A program made the translations under genes and the position numbers. This document shows positions 52,933 to 63,708 of a stretch of DNA of 64,000 bases, piece by piece. The stretch spans positions 560,501 through 624,500 of the forward strand of contig NZ_CP101125.1 in assembly GCF_024296925.1 (NCBI RefSeq). The letters run 5' to 3'. Source of the stretch: Pseudomonas nunensis (lineage in GTDB: Bacteria; Pseudomonadota; Gammaproteobacteria; Pseudomonadales; Pseudomonadaceae). The notes below the pieces were generated by a model. The model did not search any database and was not told the origin of the DNA. It saw only the letters and a program-made list of their open reading frames with translations. The stretch's first letter is position 1. Every line of letters begins with the position of its first letter.

Positions 52933-53916
52933 CTATTCCAGTCCCGGCGCTTCCCGAACAATAAAGTGATCCAGGCTCTCGATATTCGCACTGAACACCC
53001 CGAACGTATGTTCGGGGTTTTTCTTGCTTGGCACCTGCTTCAACTCCGGCGTCACGCCATAGAAGAAACAGAACAACTCCTTCCCGCTCTCGATAGCGTG
53101 CTTGATCTCTTCCAGGAACGCCTTGCGCTTGCGGTAGTTATCGATCAACTTCTTGCTCAAGTAAACATTCACTGAATAAGGCTTCTTCTTCGCCTCGTCC
53201 GCTTGCTTGAACCAGACCTTCTGTTCGAAGTCGATGCGAAAGCTCTGGGTGTAATCCTTGATTTCCTTGATCTTGCCCCAGTAAATCAGCCCCTTGTTGT
53301 CCTGCAGATACTCGATCTTCTTGAAGAACGACCCATAAGGCGCCGTGTGCTCGCCAATCTTCAACGGCATGCGCTTGAGCAACTCCTTGTCCTCGAAGTT
53401 CGACACAAAACACTCCACCGGGTGGGCGAAGACACTGGTCTTGTCCGGTGCTGTTTCACGGCTCGGGTGTTCTGTGTTGCTAGCCGCAGTGGTTGGCTTC
53501 GGATCTTCCCGCAGCACATCCGCCGCCACCGCCGGGCTCGACGGCTTGCGCACATACTCACGCCGAGTCAGTAACAATTCCGACGGGAAATGCTCCTCGC
53601 GACCGTCATCCGTTTCCGCCCCGTCCGCCTCAAGCCCCGACGCCGGCGTCTTCAAACTGACATAAGGACAATCCGCCACATGCCGCGTGCTGGGCGTGTT
53701 CTTGAAGTGCGGGGTGCGAACGTAATTCACATTCTTGGCGTTGAACGTCGTCAACACATTCGCCGCATCGAAGGCCGCTCTGCAGGCGTCATTGGGACAC
53801 TGGAAGTGTTCCTTGGCGGAATCGAACTCCATCGTCTCGTCAAAATTCAAATCCCGCACGTCATAGATCGACAGCTTATCGTCGAGGCTGAGGCAGTAGG
53901 CGAGGTCGAATTTCAT
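52933..53916 (-). CDS. Unknown protein with an N-terminal CoiA-like zinc-finger motif
   Basis: 327 residues. The N-terminus has FQCPNDACRAAF (about 39-50) and PHFKNTPSTRHVADCPY (about 71-87), the C-x-x-x-x-C ... H/C pattern seen at the start of competence CoiA-like nucleases and related zinc-binding proteins. The centre is low-complexity (about 95-165); the C-terminal half (about 180-320) is a lysine-rich globular region of no known family. Three bases after the stop of paralogue 4, convergent. Function unknown, possibly nucleic-acid binding. Confidence 0.6.
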   Translation of the reverse strand: MKFDLAYCLSLDDKLSIYDVRDLNFDETMEFDSAKEHFQCPNDACRAAFDAANVLTTFNAKNVNYVRTPHFKNTPSTRHVADCPYVSLKTPASGLEADGAETDDGREEHFPSELLLTRREYVRKPSSPAVAADVLREDPKPTTAASNTEHPSRETAPDKTSVFAHPVECFVSNFEDKELLKRMPLKIGEHTAPYGSFFKKIEYLQDNKGLIYWGKIKEIKDYTQSFRIDFEQKVWFKQADEAKKKPYSVNVYLSKKLIDNYRKRKAFLEEIKHAIESGKELFCFFYGVTPELKQVPSKKNPEHTFGVFSANIESLDHFIVREAPGLE

Positions 53917-53971
53917 GGTGGGCTCGGGTCCTTGAGGGGGGAGTGGTATTAATAGCGGGAGGTGGAGTGGG

Positions 53972-54310
53972 TTACCAGTAATGTATCTCTCCACCCAACA
54001 TCAAGAGCACTGCCATGATTCCGAGGCTTCCAAAACAAAACGGCAGAATGGTAAGCACCAACTGAATAACGATCGCAATTTTAAAACCGCCGGACACGCC
54101 ATAACGCTTCCAATATAGGGCGTGTAGAACCATCGTTAGTGCGTTCGCCACCCAAACCGCGCCAATCGCCATGATTTCGTTTTTTTGAGCAATACGCAGG
54201 GCCATAAGGAGCAGGCCAAAAAAGACGATGAGACAAGAGGAGATCAGGAGTCGGGATGGCCCGGGATTGGTTGAGTCAGCCGTTGGTCGTTGCATGCGGT
54301 GTTCGTCCAT
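53972..54310 (-). CDS. Small four-helix membrane protein
   Basis: 112 residues: a polar N-terminus of about 20 residues followed by four hydrophobic segments (LLISSCLIVFFGLLLMAL, IMAIGAVWVANALTMVLHAL, FKIAIVIQLVLTILPF, GIMAVLLMLGG). No family recognised. It lies between the zinc-finger gene and the HNH gene, same strand. Confidence 0.6.
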   Translation of the reverse strand: MDEHRMQRPTADSTNPGPSRLLISSCLIVFFGLLLMALRIAQKNEIMAIGAVWVANALTMVLHALYWKRYGVSGGFKIAIVIQLVLTILPFCFGSLGIMAVLLMLGGEIHYW

Positions 54311-54405
54311 GAGTGTGTTCGAAAGCTATCGAGCCACAGTAAATATTGTCCATAAAATTTCTGGATGATGAGAAACCAGTGAAGTACTGCTGGAGCGGTT
54401 CGCGA

Positions 54406-55101
54406 TTACTCACGCTCCAGCCGCTTCACCCTCGTATAAAGCTCCAAGGTAAAGACTTCCCTGTCGTTCGAATGATGACAACGTCGATGGCAATTCGGGC
54501 AAAGTGCGACGGCATTGCTCGTCCGATCCGAACCTTTCTGCGCCAAATGTTTAACGTGATGGACTTCAAGAAACGGCGACCCGTCTGTCTCAAACGGTGC
54601 AGGCTGACCGCAGCCCTCACAGATACCTTTAGCTTCCTGCCGAACCCAGGCTCTGACTTCCGGATCGCGAATGTAAGCAACTCTGCTGGAAACAGCTTGC
54701 TTGGGTTTCAAGATCCCTTTTGGTGTGTTCTCAAACGGCTTCTGCTCAAGAGCAATCGCACGACGCTCAAGAGTGTCTTCGTCGGCAGACGGTTCAAAGT
54801 CGTCAGAGGCAAGTGCTTCGCGAATGCCTCGTTCGACATTGGCGCCCACATTCGTCGCAGGTTTGTATCCCACAATCCAATTACGCCCCATCCGTTGCAA
54901 GACGGTGGATATGTTGCGCATCCGGAACTCAACAGAACCTTCGGTGCGATCTGCCAATGGACCCTGACGAAGCAAGCGATTCTCTAGCGCTTTATTGAAT
55001 TTTTGCCCTTTCTGCTCAAGAGCAAGCATCGTCAGATAGGCACCGACTGACGCCTTTATCTCCGCCTCGCTCCAATCTTCGTTCTTCTTTCCAATGTCCA
55101 T
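54406..55101 (-). CDS. HNH endonuclease, McrA-like
   Basis: 231 residues. C-terminal HNH finger: GICEGCGQPAPF (first zinc pair), FLEVHHVKHLAQKGSDRTSN (catalytic His in VHHVK) and ALCPNCHRRCHH (second zinc pair and final His). The N-terminal about 130 residues resemble the recognition region of McrA/ScoMcrA-type modification-dependent enzymes. No methyltransferase is nearby, so it may cut modified foreign DNA alone. AT-richer than flanking genes, which suggests acquisition. Confidence 0.8.
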   Translation of the reverse strand: MDIGKKNEDWSEAEIKASVGAYLTMLALEQKGQKFNKALENRLLRQGPLADRTEGSVEFRMRNISTVLQRMGRNWIVGYKPATNVGANVERGIREALASDDFEPSADEDTLERRAIALEQKPFENTPKGILKPKQAVSSRVAYIRDPEVRAWVRQEAKGICEGCGQPAPFETDGSPFLEVHHVKHLAQKGSDRTSNAVALCPNCHRRCHHSNDREVFTLELYTRVKRLERE

Positions 55102-55221
55102 ACAATCGCCGAGGGTTGAAAACCCTCGGACGATACTGAGTGGCCATTACAACTGTCTACGAAAATTCCTACAGAAAAGACCGACGCTTCGCGCAATCGG
55201 TCCTACAAAGACGCCACCGCA

Positions 55222-55755
55222 CTAACCCACAGATTGCTTCGAAGACTGAAAAGCCTCCACGACCCTCCGCCACCAAGGCTTAACCACCGGCATCCGTCGC
55301 CGCGTGCGATTGAGCAGCAGATAAGGCATGTCCCGCAGCCGAATCCAACCTTCATCCTGCCAATGCAACAGACTCAACGACATCTCCGGCCAGTCCAACA
55401 AACTCAGCATCGGCCGATCAGAGTTCTTCGACTGCCCCGCATCACGCAAGGCTGGCACCACTTGATGCGTCAGCCATTCACGCAACAACCGATTCCCCGG
55501 CGCGTAGTGATAGACCAGCAATGCATACACGCCAGACTCACTGAGCATCAACCGCTTTTCTGGTTGGCCGTGGTAGTCGATAAGCAATGTGTGCCGCTGA
55601 TCCTCGTCCAGTTTGCTGACGACTCGATCATTCAGATGAAATCCCATTAAGCGTCCCAGATCGCGGGCACAGAACCATGGCTGATTTTCTAGGAGGAGGG
55701 CGTGAAGATTAAGGTTTTGGCGGATGAAGACCGTGGGGATGAACGGATCAAGCAT
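55222..55755 (-). CDS. Bro-N (phage antirepressor-type) domain protein
   Basis: 177 residues. Bro-N motif WFCARDLGRLMGF (about 27-39), VSKLDEDQRHTLLI, LMLSESGVYALLVYHYAPGN and LREWLTHQVVPALRD (about 90-104) are the usual Bro-N/antirepressor pattern; the C-terminal domain is unknown. Such genes come from phages or related elements; this one stands alone, next to the HNH gene. Confidence 0.82.
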   Translation of the reverse strand: MLDPFIPTVFIRQNLNLHALLLENQPWFCARDLGRLMGFHLNDRVVSKLDEDQRHTLLIDYHGQPEKRLMLSESGVYALLVYHYAPGNRLLREWLTHQVVPALRDAGQSKNSDRPMLSLLDWPEMSLSLLHWQDEGWIRLRDMPYLLLNRTRRRMPVVKPWWRRVVEAFQSSKQSVG

Positions 55756-56082
55756 GACCGATCTCCGAAAATGCAGGAGAGCGGAATGGTTTTTGAGTGG
55801 GCATATCCTTTACCTCTACGAATGAAATTGGACAGAGCCAAAACCCGACGTAGAGGACGTAAGAAATCCCAACAGCAGACTCTTTCACACAAGGTCGCGT
55901 ATTTGTCTCTGAGACAACGCGTGGGTCTGTGTAAGTAAGTCAGCTTCTACGTTGGGCGTTTCTTAGGCACCTGGATTCAGCTTAGAGGTGCATTGACTTG
56001 GCATCAATCGGGAAAGGGCTGGAAGTGCTGTAGGAGTTGTAGCGAAGTGATGTAGGGGTGAAAAAGGGTTTCTTCTAGGCAA
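55756..56082. other. Intergenic region between Bro-N and nrdB
   Basis: No convincing gene; a plus-strand 78-residue frame is a shadow of the Bro-N 5' end. It should hold the Bro-N promoter. AT-rich and free of REP arms. Confidence 0.4.
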
Positions 56083-56110
56083 TAAAAAGCCCCGATTAGA
56101 TCGGGGCTTT
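56083..56110 (-). terminator. nrdB terminator (minus strand)
   Basis: Hairpin AAAGCCCCGAT/ATCGGGGCTTT with a T run in the minus-strand direction (TTTTTATT), 25 bases after the nrdB stop. Confidence 0.85.
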
Positions 56111-56134
56111 CAGGTTTTCGATTAGCCTGAGGAG

Positions 56135-57385
56135 TTAATCCCAGCTAAGCGCACCACCGGTTTGGTACTCGATCACACGAGTCTCAAAGAAATTCTTCTC
56201 TTTCTTCAAGTCCATAATCTCGCTCATCCAAGGGAACGGGTTAGTCGTCCCTGGATACTCTTCTTTAAGACCGATCTGCGACAAACGACGGTTAGCGATA
56301 AATTTGAGGTAGTCCTCCATCATCGCCGCATTCATCCCCAACACCCCACGAGGCATGGTGTCCCGTGCGTATTCGATCTCCAGCTGAGTCCCCTGCAGAA
56401 TCATCTGCGAGGCTTCTTCCTTCATCTCAGCATCCCACAAGTGCGGGTTTTCGATTTTGATCTGGTTGATCACGTCGATGCCGAAGTTCAGGTGCATGGA
56501 TTCGTCGCGCAGGATGTATTGGAACTGCTCGGCGACGCCGGTCATTTTGTTGCGACGGCCCATGGAGAGGATTTGGGTGAAGCCGCAGTAGAAGAAGATG
56601 CCTTCCAGGACGCAGTAGTAGGCGATCAGGTTGCGCAGCAGTTCTTTGTCGGTTTCGACGGTGCCGGTTTCGAACTTCGGATCGGAGATCGAACGGGTGT
56701 ACTTCAGGCCCCAGGTGGCTTTTTTCGCGACCGATGGGATCTCGTGGTACATGTTGAAGATTTCGCCTTCATCCATGGCCAGCGATTCGATGCAGTACTG
56801 GTAGGCGTGGGTGTGGATCGCTTCTTCGAAAGCCTGGCGCAGGATGTACTGGCGGCATTCCGGGTTGGTGATCAGGCGGTACACGGCCAGGACCAGGTTG
56901 TTGGCAACCAGGGAGTCGGCGGTGGAGAAGAAGCCGAGGTTGCGCATGACGATGCGGCGCTCGTCGTCGGTCAGGCCTTCCGGGTCTTTCCAGAGGGCGA
57001 TGTCGGCGGTCATGTTGACTTCTTGCGGCATCCAGTGGTTTGCGCAACCGTCCAGGTACTTCTGCCAGGCCCAGTCGTACTTGAAAGGTACGAGTTGGTT
57101 GAGGTCGGCGCGGCAGTTGATCATGCGCTTTTCATCGACAGCGACACGGGCGGAGGCGCCTTCGAGTTCGGCCAGGCCTTCGGCAACGTCGAGGTTGTCC
57201 AAGGCAGCCTTGGCACGAGCGATTGCAGCGGAGTCAGTGGCGGTCACGGCACGCGCTTCTTGGGCGGCAACACCGCCAGCGGTGTCGAGGCGGTCCATGT
57301 TGGCTTCAGTCGCGTGGCCGGCGTTTGCGCCTTTTACTGCCACTTCGCCCGTGTCTTCTTTGTCGAATTCGTCCCAGCTCAGCAT
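56135..57385 (-). CDS. nrdB: Class Ia ribonucleotide reductase, small subunit
   Basis: 416 residues, di-iron ferritin-like fold. Iron ligands are in [16 protein letters not shown] (about 184-199) and the later [19 protein letters not shown] segment (about 288-306). Supplies the radical for the NrdA subunit in deoxynucleotide synthesis. The ATG at 57385 ([19 protein letters not shown]) has AGGAG about ten bases upstream. nrdA is not adjacent in this window. An NrdR box lies far upstream. Confidence 0.95.
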   Translation of the reverse strand: MLSWDEFDKEDTGEVAVKGANAGHATEANMDRLDTAGGVAAQEARAVTATDSAAIARAKAALDNLDVAEGLAELEGASARVAVDEKRMINCRADLNQLVPFKYDWAWQKYLDGCANHWMPQEVNMTADIALWKDPEGLTDDERRIVMRNLGFFSTADSLVANNLVLAVYRLITNPECRQYILRQAFEEAIHTHAYQYCIESLAMDEGEIFNMYHEIPSVAKKATWGLKYTRSISDPKFETGTVETDKELLRNLIAYYCVLEGIFFYCGFTQILSMGRRNKMTGVAEQFQYILRDESMHLNFGIDVINQIKIENPHLWDAEMKEEASQMILQGTQLEIEYARDTMPRGVLGMNAAMMEDYLKFIANRRLSQIGLKEEYPGTTNPFPWMSEIMDLKKEKNFFETRVIEYQTGGALSWD

Positions 57386-57809
57386 GACGTGTCGTCTCCT
57401 GCGTGAGGGCCAGTTGCCCGTGTGATGAGTTTTCACACGGTCGTACCGACCGCGTTGGATCTAAAGGAATCGTTTTTTGCAGCAGCTATACGCAGGCATC
57501 AAACAGAATTTTGTCCGGGTTCCGAAGCCCCTGATGGGCGCAGAGAAAATGAATCGCTTCTGCATGGGCTTCGGACTGGCTGCTTACCCCTGTAAGGGAA
57601 TATTGCAGGCCCGTTTAAGGCCGCATTATAGGGAAAAAAACAGGGCTGTGGTGCGACGAAATGGCACTGAGAACGGACGGCGGGGGCGGTTTTTTGATCG
57701 GAGCGAGGGTTTACAGGGCTTTGGCTGGGTATCGCAGTCGCAGTTTTTTTTTCATAATTTTTGGCGGGCTGGATTTTTGTTCAAAAAATAGCCAGAAAAT
57801 CGGGTTTTT
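57386..57809 (-). other. Long nrdB leader region
   Basis: 424 bases between the NrdR box and the nrdB start with no supported gene. May hold a long 5' untranslated region or a second promoter. Contains A/T-rich runs at about 57740-57790. Confidence 0.5.
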
Positions 57810-57824
57810 CACTATATGTAGTGT
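57810..57824. promoter_or_regulatory. NrdR box upstream of nrdB
   Basis: CACTATATGTAGTGT, close to the NrdR consensus ACACWATATWTWGTGT. Only one box seen, where nrd promoters usually have two. Confidence 0.7.
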
Positions 57825-57860
57825 TTCAAGAGGCTTTTCGATGGCCCCAGACACAACTAA

Positions 57861-57880
57861 GCCCGACCGGAGTCGGGCCC
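57861..57880 (-). terminator. Probable terminator after the 65-aa gene
   Basis: GCCCGAC/GTCGGGC hairpin downstream of the small exported-protein gene; the T tract is weak. Confidence 0.45.
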
Positions 57881-57898
57881 TAATGTCGCGTTCAGCCA

Positions 57899-58096
57899 TC
57901 AGCTGAGGCGAGCAGCCCCGACGTGATCGGCGCCATCGGCAGCGACCTTGGCGGCGCCAACGTGATCAGCACCGTCAGAAGCGACAGGCGCACCGCTGGT
58001 AAAAGCTGCCGAACCGGTGCGGTCGTAGCCATCAGCAGCGAAAGCGCTACCGGCCAGTACGGAAAGGGTCAGGGCGATGATCAGTTTGGTTTTCAT
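57899..58096 (-). CDS. Small exported protein with DGADHVGAA repeats (65 aa)
   Basis: 65 residues: signal peptide MKTKLIIALTLSVLAGSAFA, then about 44 mature residues ending in two copies of DGADHVGAA and a related SDGADHVGAA-type start. No cysteines. Unknown role; resembles small exported proteins of pseudomonads. It precedes a DUF2790 gene on the same strand. Confidence 0.75.
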   Translation of the reverse strand: MKTKLIIALTLSVLAGSAFAADGYDRTGSAAFTSGAPVASDGADHVGAAKVAADGADHVGAARLS

Positions 58097-58122
58097 ATGA
58101 ATGACTCCAGGTGCGTGGGGGA

Positions 58123-58386
58123 TTAACCGTTAGTGCAGCCATTACCCATGACGCTATAACGCAAGATGTGGCGTTGACCTTTGGAGTCGTCGTATTCCAT
58201 TTTCATCGGAACCACTTCGCACACATTCGGGACTTCGCTCATGGACACGATGTTGGCGATGTCCAGATGGGTGGAGTACGTGTATTCCTCTACTACGGGT
58301 TGCTGCTGCGCGACATCAGTCGGCACCTCGTCTGCCATGGCGGTTGCGCACAGACTGCTGAGGGCCAGAACTAATAAAGCTTTCAT
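58123..58386 (-). CDS. DUF2790 family exported protein
   Basis: 87 residues: signal peptide MKALLVLALSSLCATAMA, then YSTHLDIANIVSMSEVPNVC and KMEYDDSKGQRHILRYSVMG, the DUF2790 signature. Unknown function, often induced by copper or stress in pseudomonads. 26 bases upstream of the 65-residue gene on the same strand. Confidence 0.85.
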   Translation of the reverse strand: MKALLVLALSSLCATAMADEVPTDVAQQQPVVEEYTYSTHLDIANIVSMSEVPNVCEVVPMKMEYDDSKGQRHILRYSVMGNGCTNG

Positions 58387-58770
58387 TTCAAATTTACCTT
58401 TCTAAAGTCGTGAGGGATCACGCAATCCTTTTGAGATTGCGTGTGGAACTTCAGTACTTGGTTGTTTGATTAACTGCCTTCGTGGGGGCTGCAACTTGGT
58501 TAATCAGGTTTGCCTTGTTGGCGAGGCTGATTTTAGGCGTGGGGGTTACATTCATATACCCATGGTTTTGATAAACACCTTTCGCAATTCCCGTAACAAT
58601 CGCCTTGAAGATCAAAAGATCGCAGGCTTCGCCAGCTCCTACGGGGGGCGGAGGTGCCCGAATTACACGGGTTTCAGCAGCCAGCGAGGGGAACCAAGAC
58701 GTTTTGTAGGGGCTTGTTACTACCATCGTCGAATGGTTCTATAGGCCCGGCCCGGCTACAACAGGGTCAT
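58387..58770. other. Intergenic region upstream of acsA
   Basis: No supported gene. A minus-strand 91-residue frame (58451-58726) has no ribosome site and no family. A fragment GCAGGCTTCGCCAGCTCCTA at 58621 is a partial palindrome arm. Confidence 0.4.
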
Positions 58771-58781
58771 ACAAAAACAAC
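58771..58781 (+). promoter_or_regulatory. Possible Crc/Hfq A-rich site before acsA
   Basis: ACAAAAACAAC, about 22 bases before the acsA start. A weaker match to the AAnAAnAA pattern than the gntP site. Confidence 0.4.
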
Positions 58782-58802
58782 TATTCCACCGAGGTAAGAA
58801 AG

Positions 58803-60758
<1,956 letters not shown>

Positions 60759-60777
60759 GTCGCGTTCGGTGTCATGG

Positions 60778-60813
60778 AAACCCCGCCAGGTGTTGCGCCT
60801 GGTGGGGTTTTTT
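60778..60813 (+). terminator. acsA terminator
   Basis: Long hairpin AAACCCCGCCAGG/CCTGGTGGGGTTT followed by TTTT. Confidence 0.9.
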
Positions 60814-60849
60814 ATTGGCTGATGGTTTTGTGTTGATAGCGCTGGCCTC

Positions 60850-60942
60850 TTCGCGAGCAAGCCCGCTCCCACAGGGGATCTTCAGCGAACATAAATTGAG
60901 CGAACAACACAGAACCACTGTGGGAGCGGGCTTGCCCGCGAA
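60850..60942. repeat. REPIN, inward (TTCGCGAGC-first) type
   Basis: Inverted REP arms between acsA and the aot operon. Confidence 0.88.
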
Positions 60943-61273
60943 GGCGATCTGCCAGACGCCACATAAACAACGGCCAATAATTATCGGCATCACATGTAGG
61001 CGATTTCCTACTGTTACCTGCCCTCGCGAAAGTAACTGAATGTGTAACCTCTCGCCCAACGACGGGGCATTGGGAAACGCAAAGCCCCGTTTCAGGGCCT
61101 CTGAACCACCCATGAAAAATAAGACACAACGCTACGCTTGCCGGATTAGAAGGGTTTGCCAATAATAGGCCCGCAATTTGCAGCATAGATCGGTTCACAA
61201 TCTTTTGCTCTTGCATGAAATTGCAAGGCTGTCAACGTGCCCAAGTGGCTTTCTCAGTGCATCTGTAATTTGT
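60943..61273. other. Intergenic region upstream of the aot operon
   Basis: No supported gene; a 356-residue minus-strand frame from 61254 is a shadow of aotJ. The aot promoter region continues to 61457. Confidence 0.4.
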
Positions 61274-61289
61274 TGTCGCATTGAAGAAA
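61274..61289 (+). promoter_or_regulatory. Candidate ArgR half-site upstream of aotJ
   Basis: TGTCGC-N8-AA, the recalled Pseudomonas ArgR half-site. A weaker TGTCGT begins at 61305. ArgR controls aot in P. aeruginosa. Confidence 0.4.
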
Positions 61290-61457
61290 TATCGGCTTCG
61301 GGCCTGTCGTTAGAATGCCGATCACTCGCTCGTCGTTGCTCGCGTTGAAAATAACGCGGGTTTCCCAGGACGCAGCATCGCTTTGCGGTTTAACCCATTC
61401 GCATATTGGGCTTGTGCTCACTCTGCCGTTTTTGCCCTTTACCGATGGAGTCCCAAG

Positions 61458-62231
61458 ATGAAGAAACTTGTGCTGCTTGGCGCCCTGGCACTGTCCGTGC
61501 TGTCCCTGCCGACGTTCGCTGATGAAAAGCCTCTTAAGATCGGTATCGAAGCGGCCTATCCTCCGTTTGCCTCCAAGGCACCGGACGGCAGCATCGTTGG
61601 TTTCGACTACGACATCGGCAACGCTCTGTGCGAGCAGATGCAGGTCAAGTGCGTCTGGGTCGAGCAAGAGTTCGACGGTCTGATCCCTGCACTCAAAGTG
61701 CGCAAGATCGACGCGATCCTGTCGTCCATGTCGATCACTGAAGATCGCAAGAAGTCCGTGGACTTCACCAACAAGTACTACAACACCCCGGCTCGCCTGG
61801 TCATGAAGGCCGGCACTCAGGTCAGCGAAGGTTTGACCGAGCTCAAGGGCAAGAACATCGGCGTGCAACGTGGTTCGATCCACGAGCGTTTCGCCCGCGA
61901 AGTCCTGGCCCCGCTGGGTGCCGAGATCAAGCCTTACGGTTCGCAGAACGAAATCTACCTCGACGTGGCCGCTGGCCGCCTCGACGGCACCGTGGCAGAC
62001 GCTACGCTGCTGGATGACGGTTTCCTGAAAACTGACGCCGGCAAAGGTTTCGCCTTCGTTGGCCCGGCCTTCACCGACGTCAAATACTTCGGCGACGGCG
62101 TAGGTATCGCGGTTCGTAAAGGCGATGCACTGAAAGACAAGATCAACGGTGCGATCACCGCCATTCGCGAGAACGGCAAATACAAGCAAATCCAGGACAA
62201 GTACTTCGCCTTCGATATCTACGGCAAGTAA
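61458..62231 (+). CDS. aotJ: AotJ, arginine/ornithine ABC transporter binding protein
   Basis: 257 residues. Signal peptide [20 protein letters not shown], then the basic amino acid binding fold: [20 protein letters not shown] and [20 protein letters not shown], typical of lysine/arginine/ornithine-binding proteins. ATG at 61458. First gene of the aotJQMO operon for periplasmic capture of arginine and ornithine. Confidence 0.93.
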   Translation: MKKLVLLGALALSVLSLPTFADEKPLKIGIEAAYPPFASKAPDGSIVGFDYDIGNALCEQMQVKCVWVEQEFDGLIPALKVRKIDAILSSMSITEDRKKSVDFTNKYYNTPARLVMKAGTQVSEGLTELKGKNIGVQRGSIHERFAREVLAPLGAEIKPYGSQNEIYLDVAAGRLDGTVADATLLDDGFLKTDAGKGFAFVGPAFTDVKYFGDGVGIAVRKGDALKDKINGAITAIRENGKYKQIQDKYFAFDIYGK

Positions 62232-62322
62232 CACGTCCCAGCGACAAGTCCGAAATGGCGCAAGCAACAGGATCTCTGAGGTTTGCGCCATTTTTTCATC
62301 CCAACTTTCGAGGACCTGAATC

Positions 62323-63012
62323 ATGTTGAAAGGCTACGGGGCTGTCATCCTCGATGGCGCATGGCTGACGCTTCAGCTCGCCTTGTCGTCCATGGTCTTG
62401 GCCATCGTTCTGGGTCTGATCGGCGTTTCGCTGCGTCTGTCCCCGATCCGCTGGCTGGCCTGGCTGGGCGACCTGTATTCCACGGTGATCCGCGGCATTC
62501 CCGACCTGGTACTGATCCTGCTGATTTTCTACGGTGGTCAGGACCTGCTCAACCGCGTCGCACCGATGCTCGGCTTTAACGACTACATCGACCTGAACCC
62601 GTTGGCCGCCGGTATCGGCACCCTCGGTTTCATCTTCGGTGCGTACCTGTCGGAAACCTTCCGTGGCGCCTTCATGGCAATCCCGAAAGGTCAGGCAGAA
62701 GCCGGCATGGCCTACGGCATGAGCAGTTTTCAGGTGTTCTTCCGAGTGTTGGTGCCGCAGATGATTCGCTTGGCGATTCCGGGTTTCACCAACAACTGGC
62801 TGGTACTGACCAAGGCCACCGCGCTGATTTCCGTGGTCGGTCTGCAAGACATGATGTTCAAGGCCAAGCAGGCGGCAGATGCCACCCGCGAGCCTTTCAC
62901 CTTCTTCCTCGCAGTGGCGGCGATGTACCTGGTGATCACCAGTGTCTCGTTGCTGGCACTGCGTCACCTTGAGAAGCGCTACTCGGTAGGCGTAAGGGCG
63001 GCTGATCTATGA
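62323..63012 (+). CDS. aotQ: AotQ, arginine ABC transporter permease
   Basis: 229 residues, about five helices with the polar amino-acid permease motif: STVIRGIPDLVLILLIFYGG, GYAYMSETFRGAF-type (GAYLSETFRGAFMAIPKGQA, about 106-125) and EAGMAYGMSSFQVFFRVLVP (EAA loop). Inner-membrane permease of the HisQ/GltJ type. Its stop codon overlaps the start of aotM. Confidence 0.93.
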   Translation: MLKGYGAVILDGAWLTLQLALSSMVLAIVLGLIGVSLRLSPIRWLAWLGDLYSTVIRGIPDLVLILLIFYGGQDLLNRVAPMLGFNDYIDLNPLAAGIGTLGFIFGAYLSETFRGAFMAIPKGQAEAGMAYGMSSFQVFFRVLVPQMIRLAIPGFTNNWLVLTKATALISVVGLQDMMFKAKQAADATREPFTFFLAVAAMYLVITSVSLLALRHLEKRYSVGVRAADL

Positions 63013-63707
63013 TCTTCGACTACAACGTCATTTGGGAGTCCCTGCCGCTGTACTTCGGCGGCCTGGTGACCACCCTCAAATTGCTCGCGCTGTCGCTGTT
63101 TTTCGGTCTGCTGGCGGCCTTGCCGCTGGGGCTGATGCGCGTTTCCAAGAACGCCGTCGTCAACATGACGGCCTGGCTGTTCACCTATGTGATTCGCGGC
63201 ACGCCGATGCTGGTGCAGCTGTTTTTGATCTACTACGGTTTGGCGCAATTCGAAGCAGTGCGTGAAAGCTTCCTGTGGCCATGGCTGTCCAGCGCGACGT
63301 TCTGTGCGTGTCTGGCCTTTGCGATCAACACCAGCGCCTACACCGCCGAAATTATCGCCGGTAGCCTGCGCGCTACGCCAAATGGCGAGATCGAAGCGGC
63401 CAAGGCCATGGGCATGTCGCGCTACAAAATGTACAAGCGCATCCTGTTGCCATCGGCCCTGCGCCGGGCGCTGCCGCAGTACAGCAACGAAGTGATTATG
63501 ATGCTGCAGACCACCAGTCTGGCGTCCATCGTGACCCTGATTGACATCACCGGCGCCGCGCGCACGGTTAACGCTCAGTTCTACCTGCCGTTCGAAGCCT
63601 ATATCACCGCCGGTGTGTTCTACCTGTGCCTGACCTTCATCCTGGTCAAGCTGTTCAAACTGGCCGAGCGCCGCTGGCTGGGCTATATGGCCCCGCGGAA
63701 GCACTGA
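63009..63707 (+). CDS. aotM: AotM, arginine ABC transporter permease
   Basis: 232 residues: FTYVIRGTPMLVQLFLIYYG, AYTAEIIAGSLRATPNGEIE and EAAKAMGMSRYKMYKRILLP (EAA loop) show the HisM-type polar amino-acid permease. Overlaps aotQ by four bases; the aotO start follows the stop codon with a one-base gap. Confidence 0.93.
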   Translation: MIFDYNVIWESLPLYFGGLVTTLKLLALSLFFGLLAALPLGLMRVSKNAVVNMTAWLFTYVIRGTPMLVQLFLIYYGLAQFEAVRESFLWPWLSSATFCACLAFAINTSAYTAEIIAGSLRATPNGEIEAAKAMGMSRYKMYKRILLPSALRRALPQYSNEVIMMLQTTSLASIVTLIDITGAARTVNAQFYLPFEAYITAGVFYLCLTFILVKLFKLAERRWLGYMAPRKH

Positions 63708-63708
63708 T

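Noticed and set aside
55702..55938. 78-residue plus-strand frame at the Bro-N 5' end
   Set aside because: Mostly opposite the Bro-N coding sequence and promoter; Lys/Arg-rich, no family.
58451..58726. 91-residue minus-strand frame upstream of acsA
   Set aside because: No Shine-Dalgarno, no domain and contains a palindrome fragment.
61254..62324. 356-residue minus-strand frame opposite aotJ
   Set aside because: Shadow; the aot binding protein is unequivocal on the plus strand.
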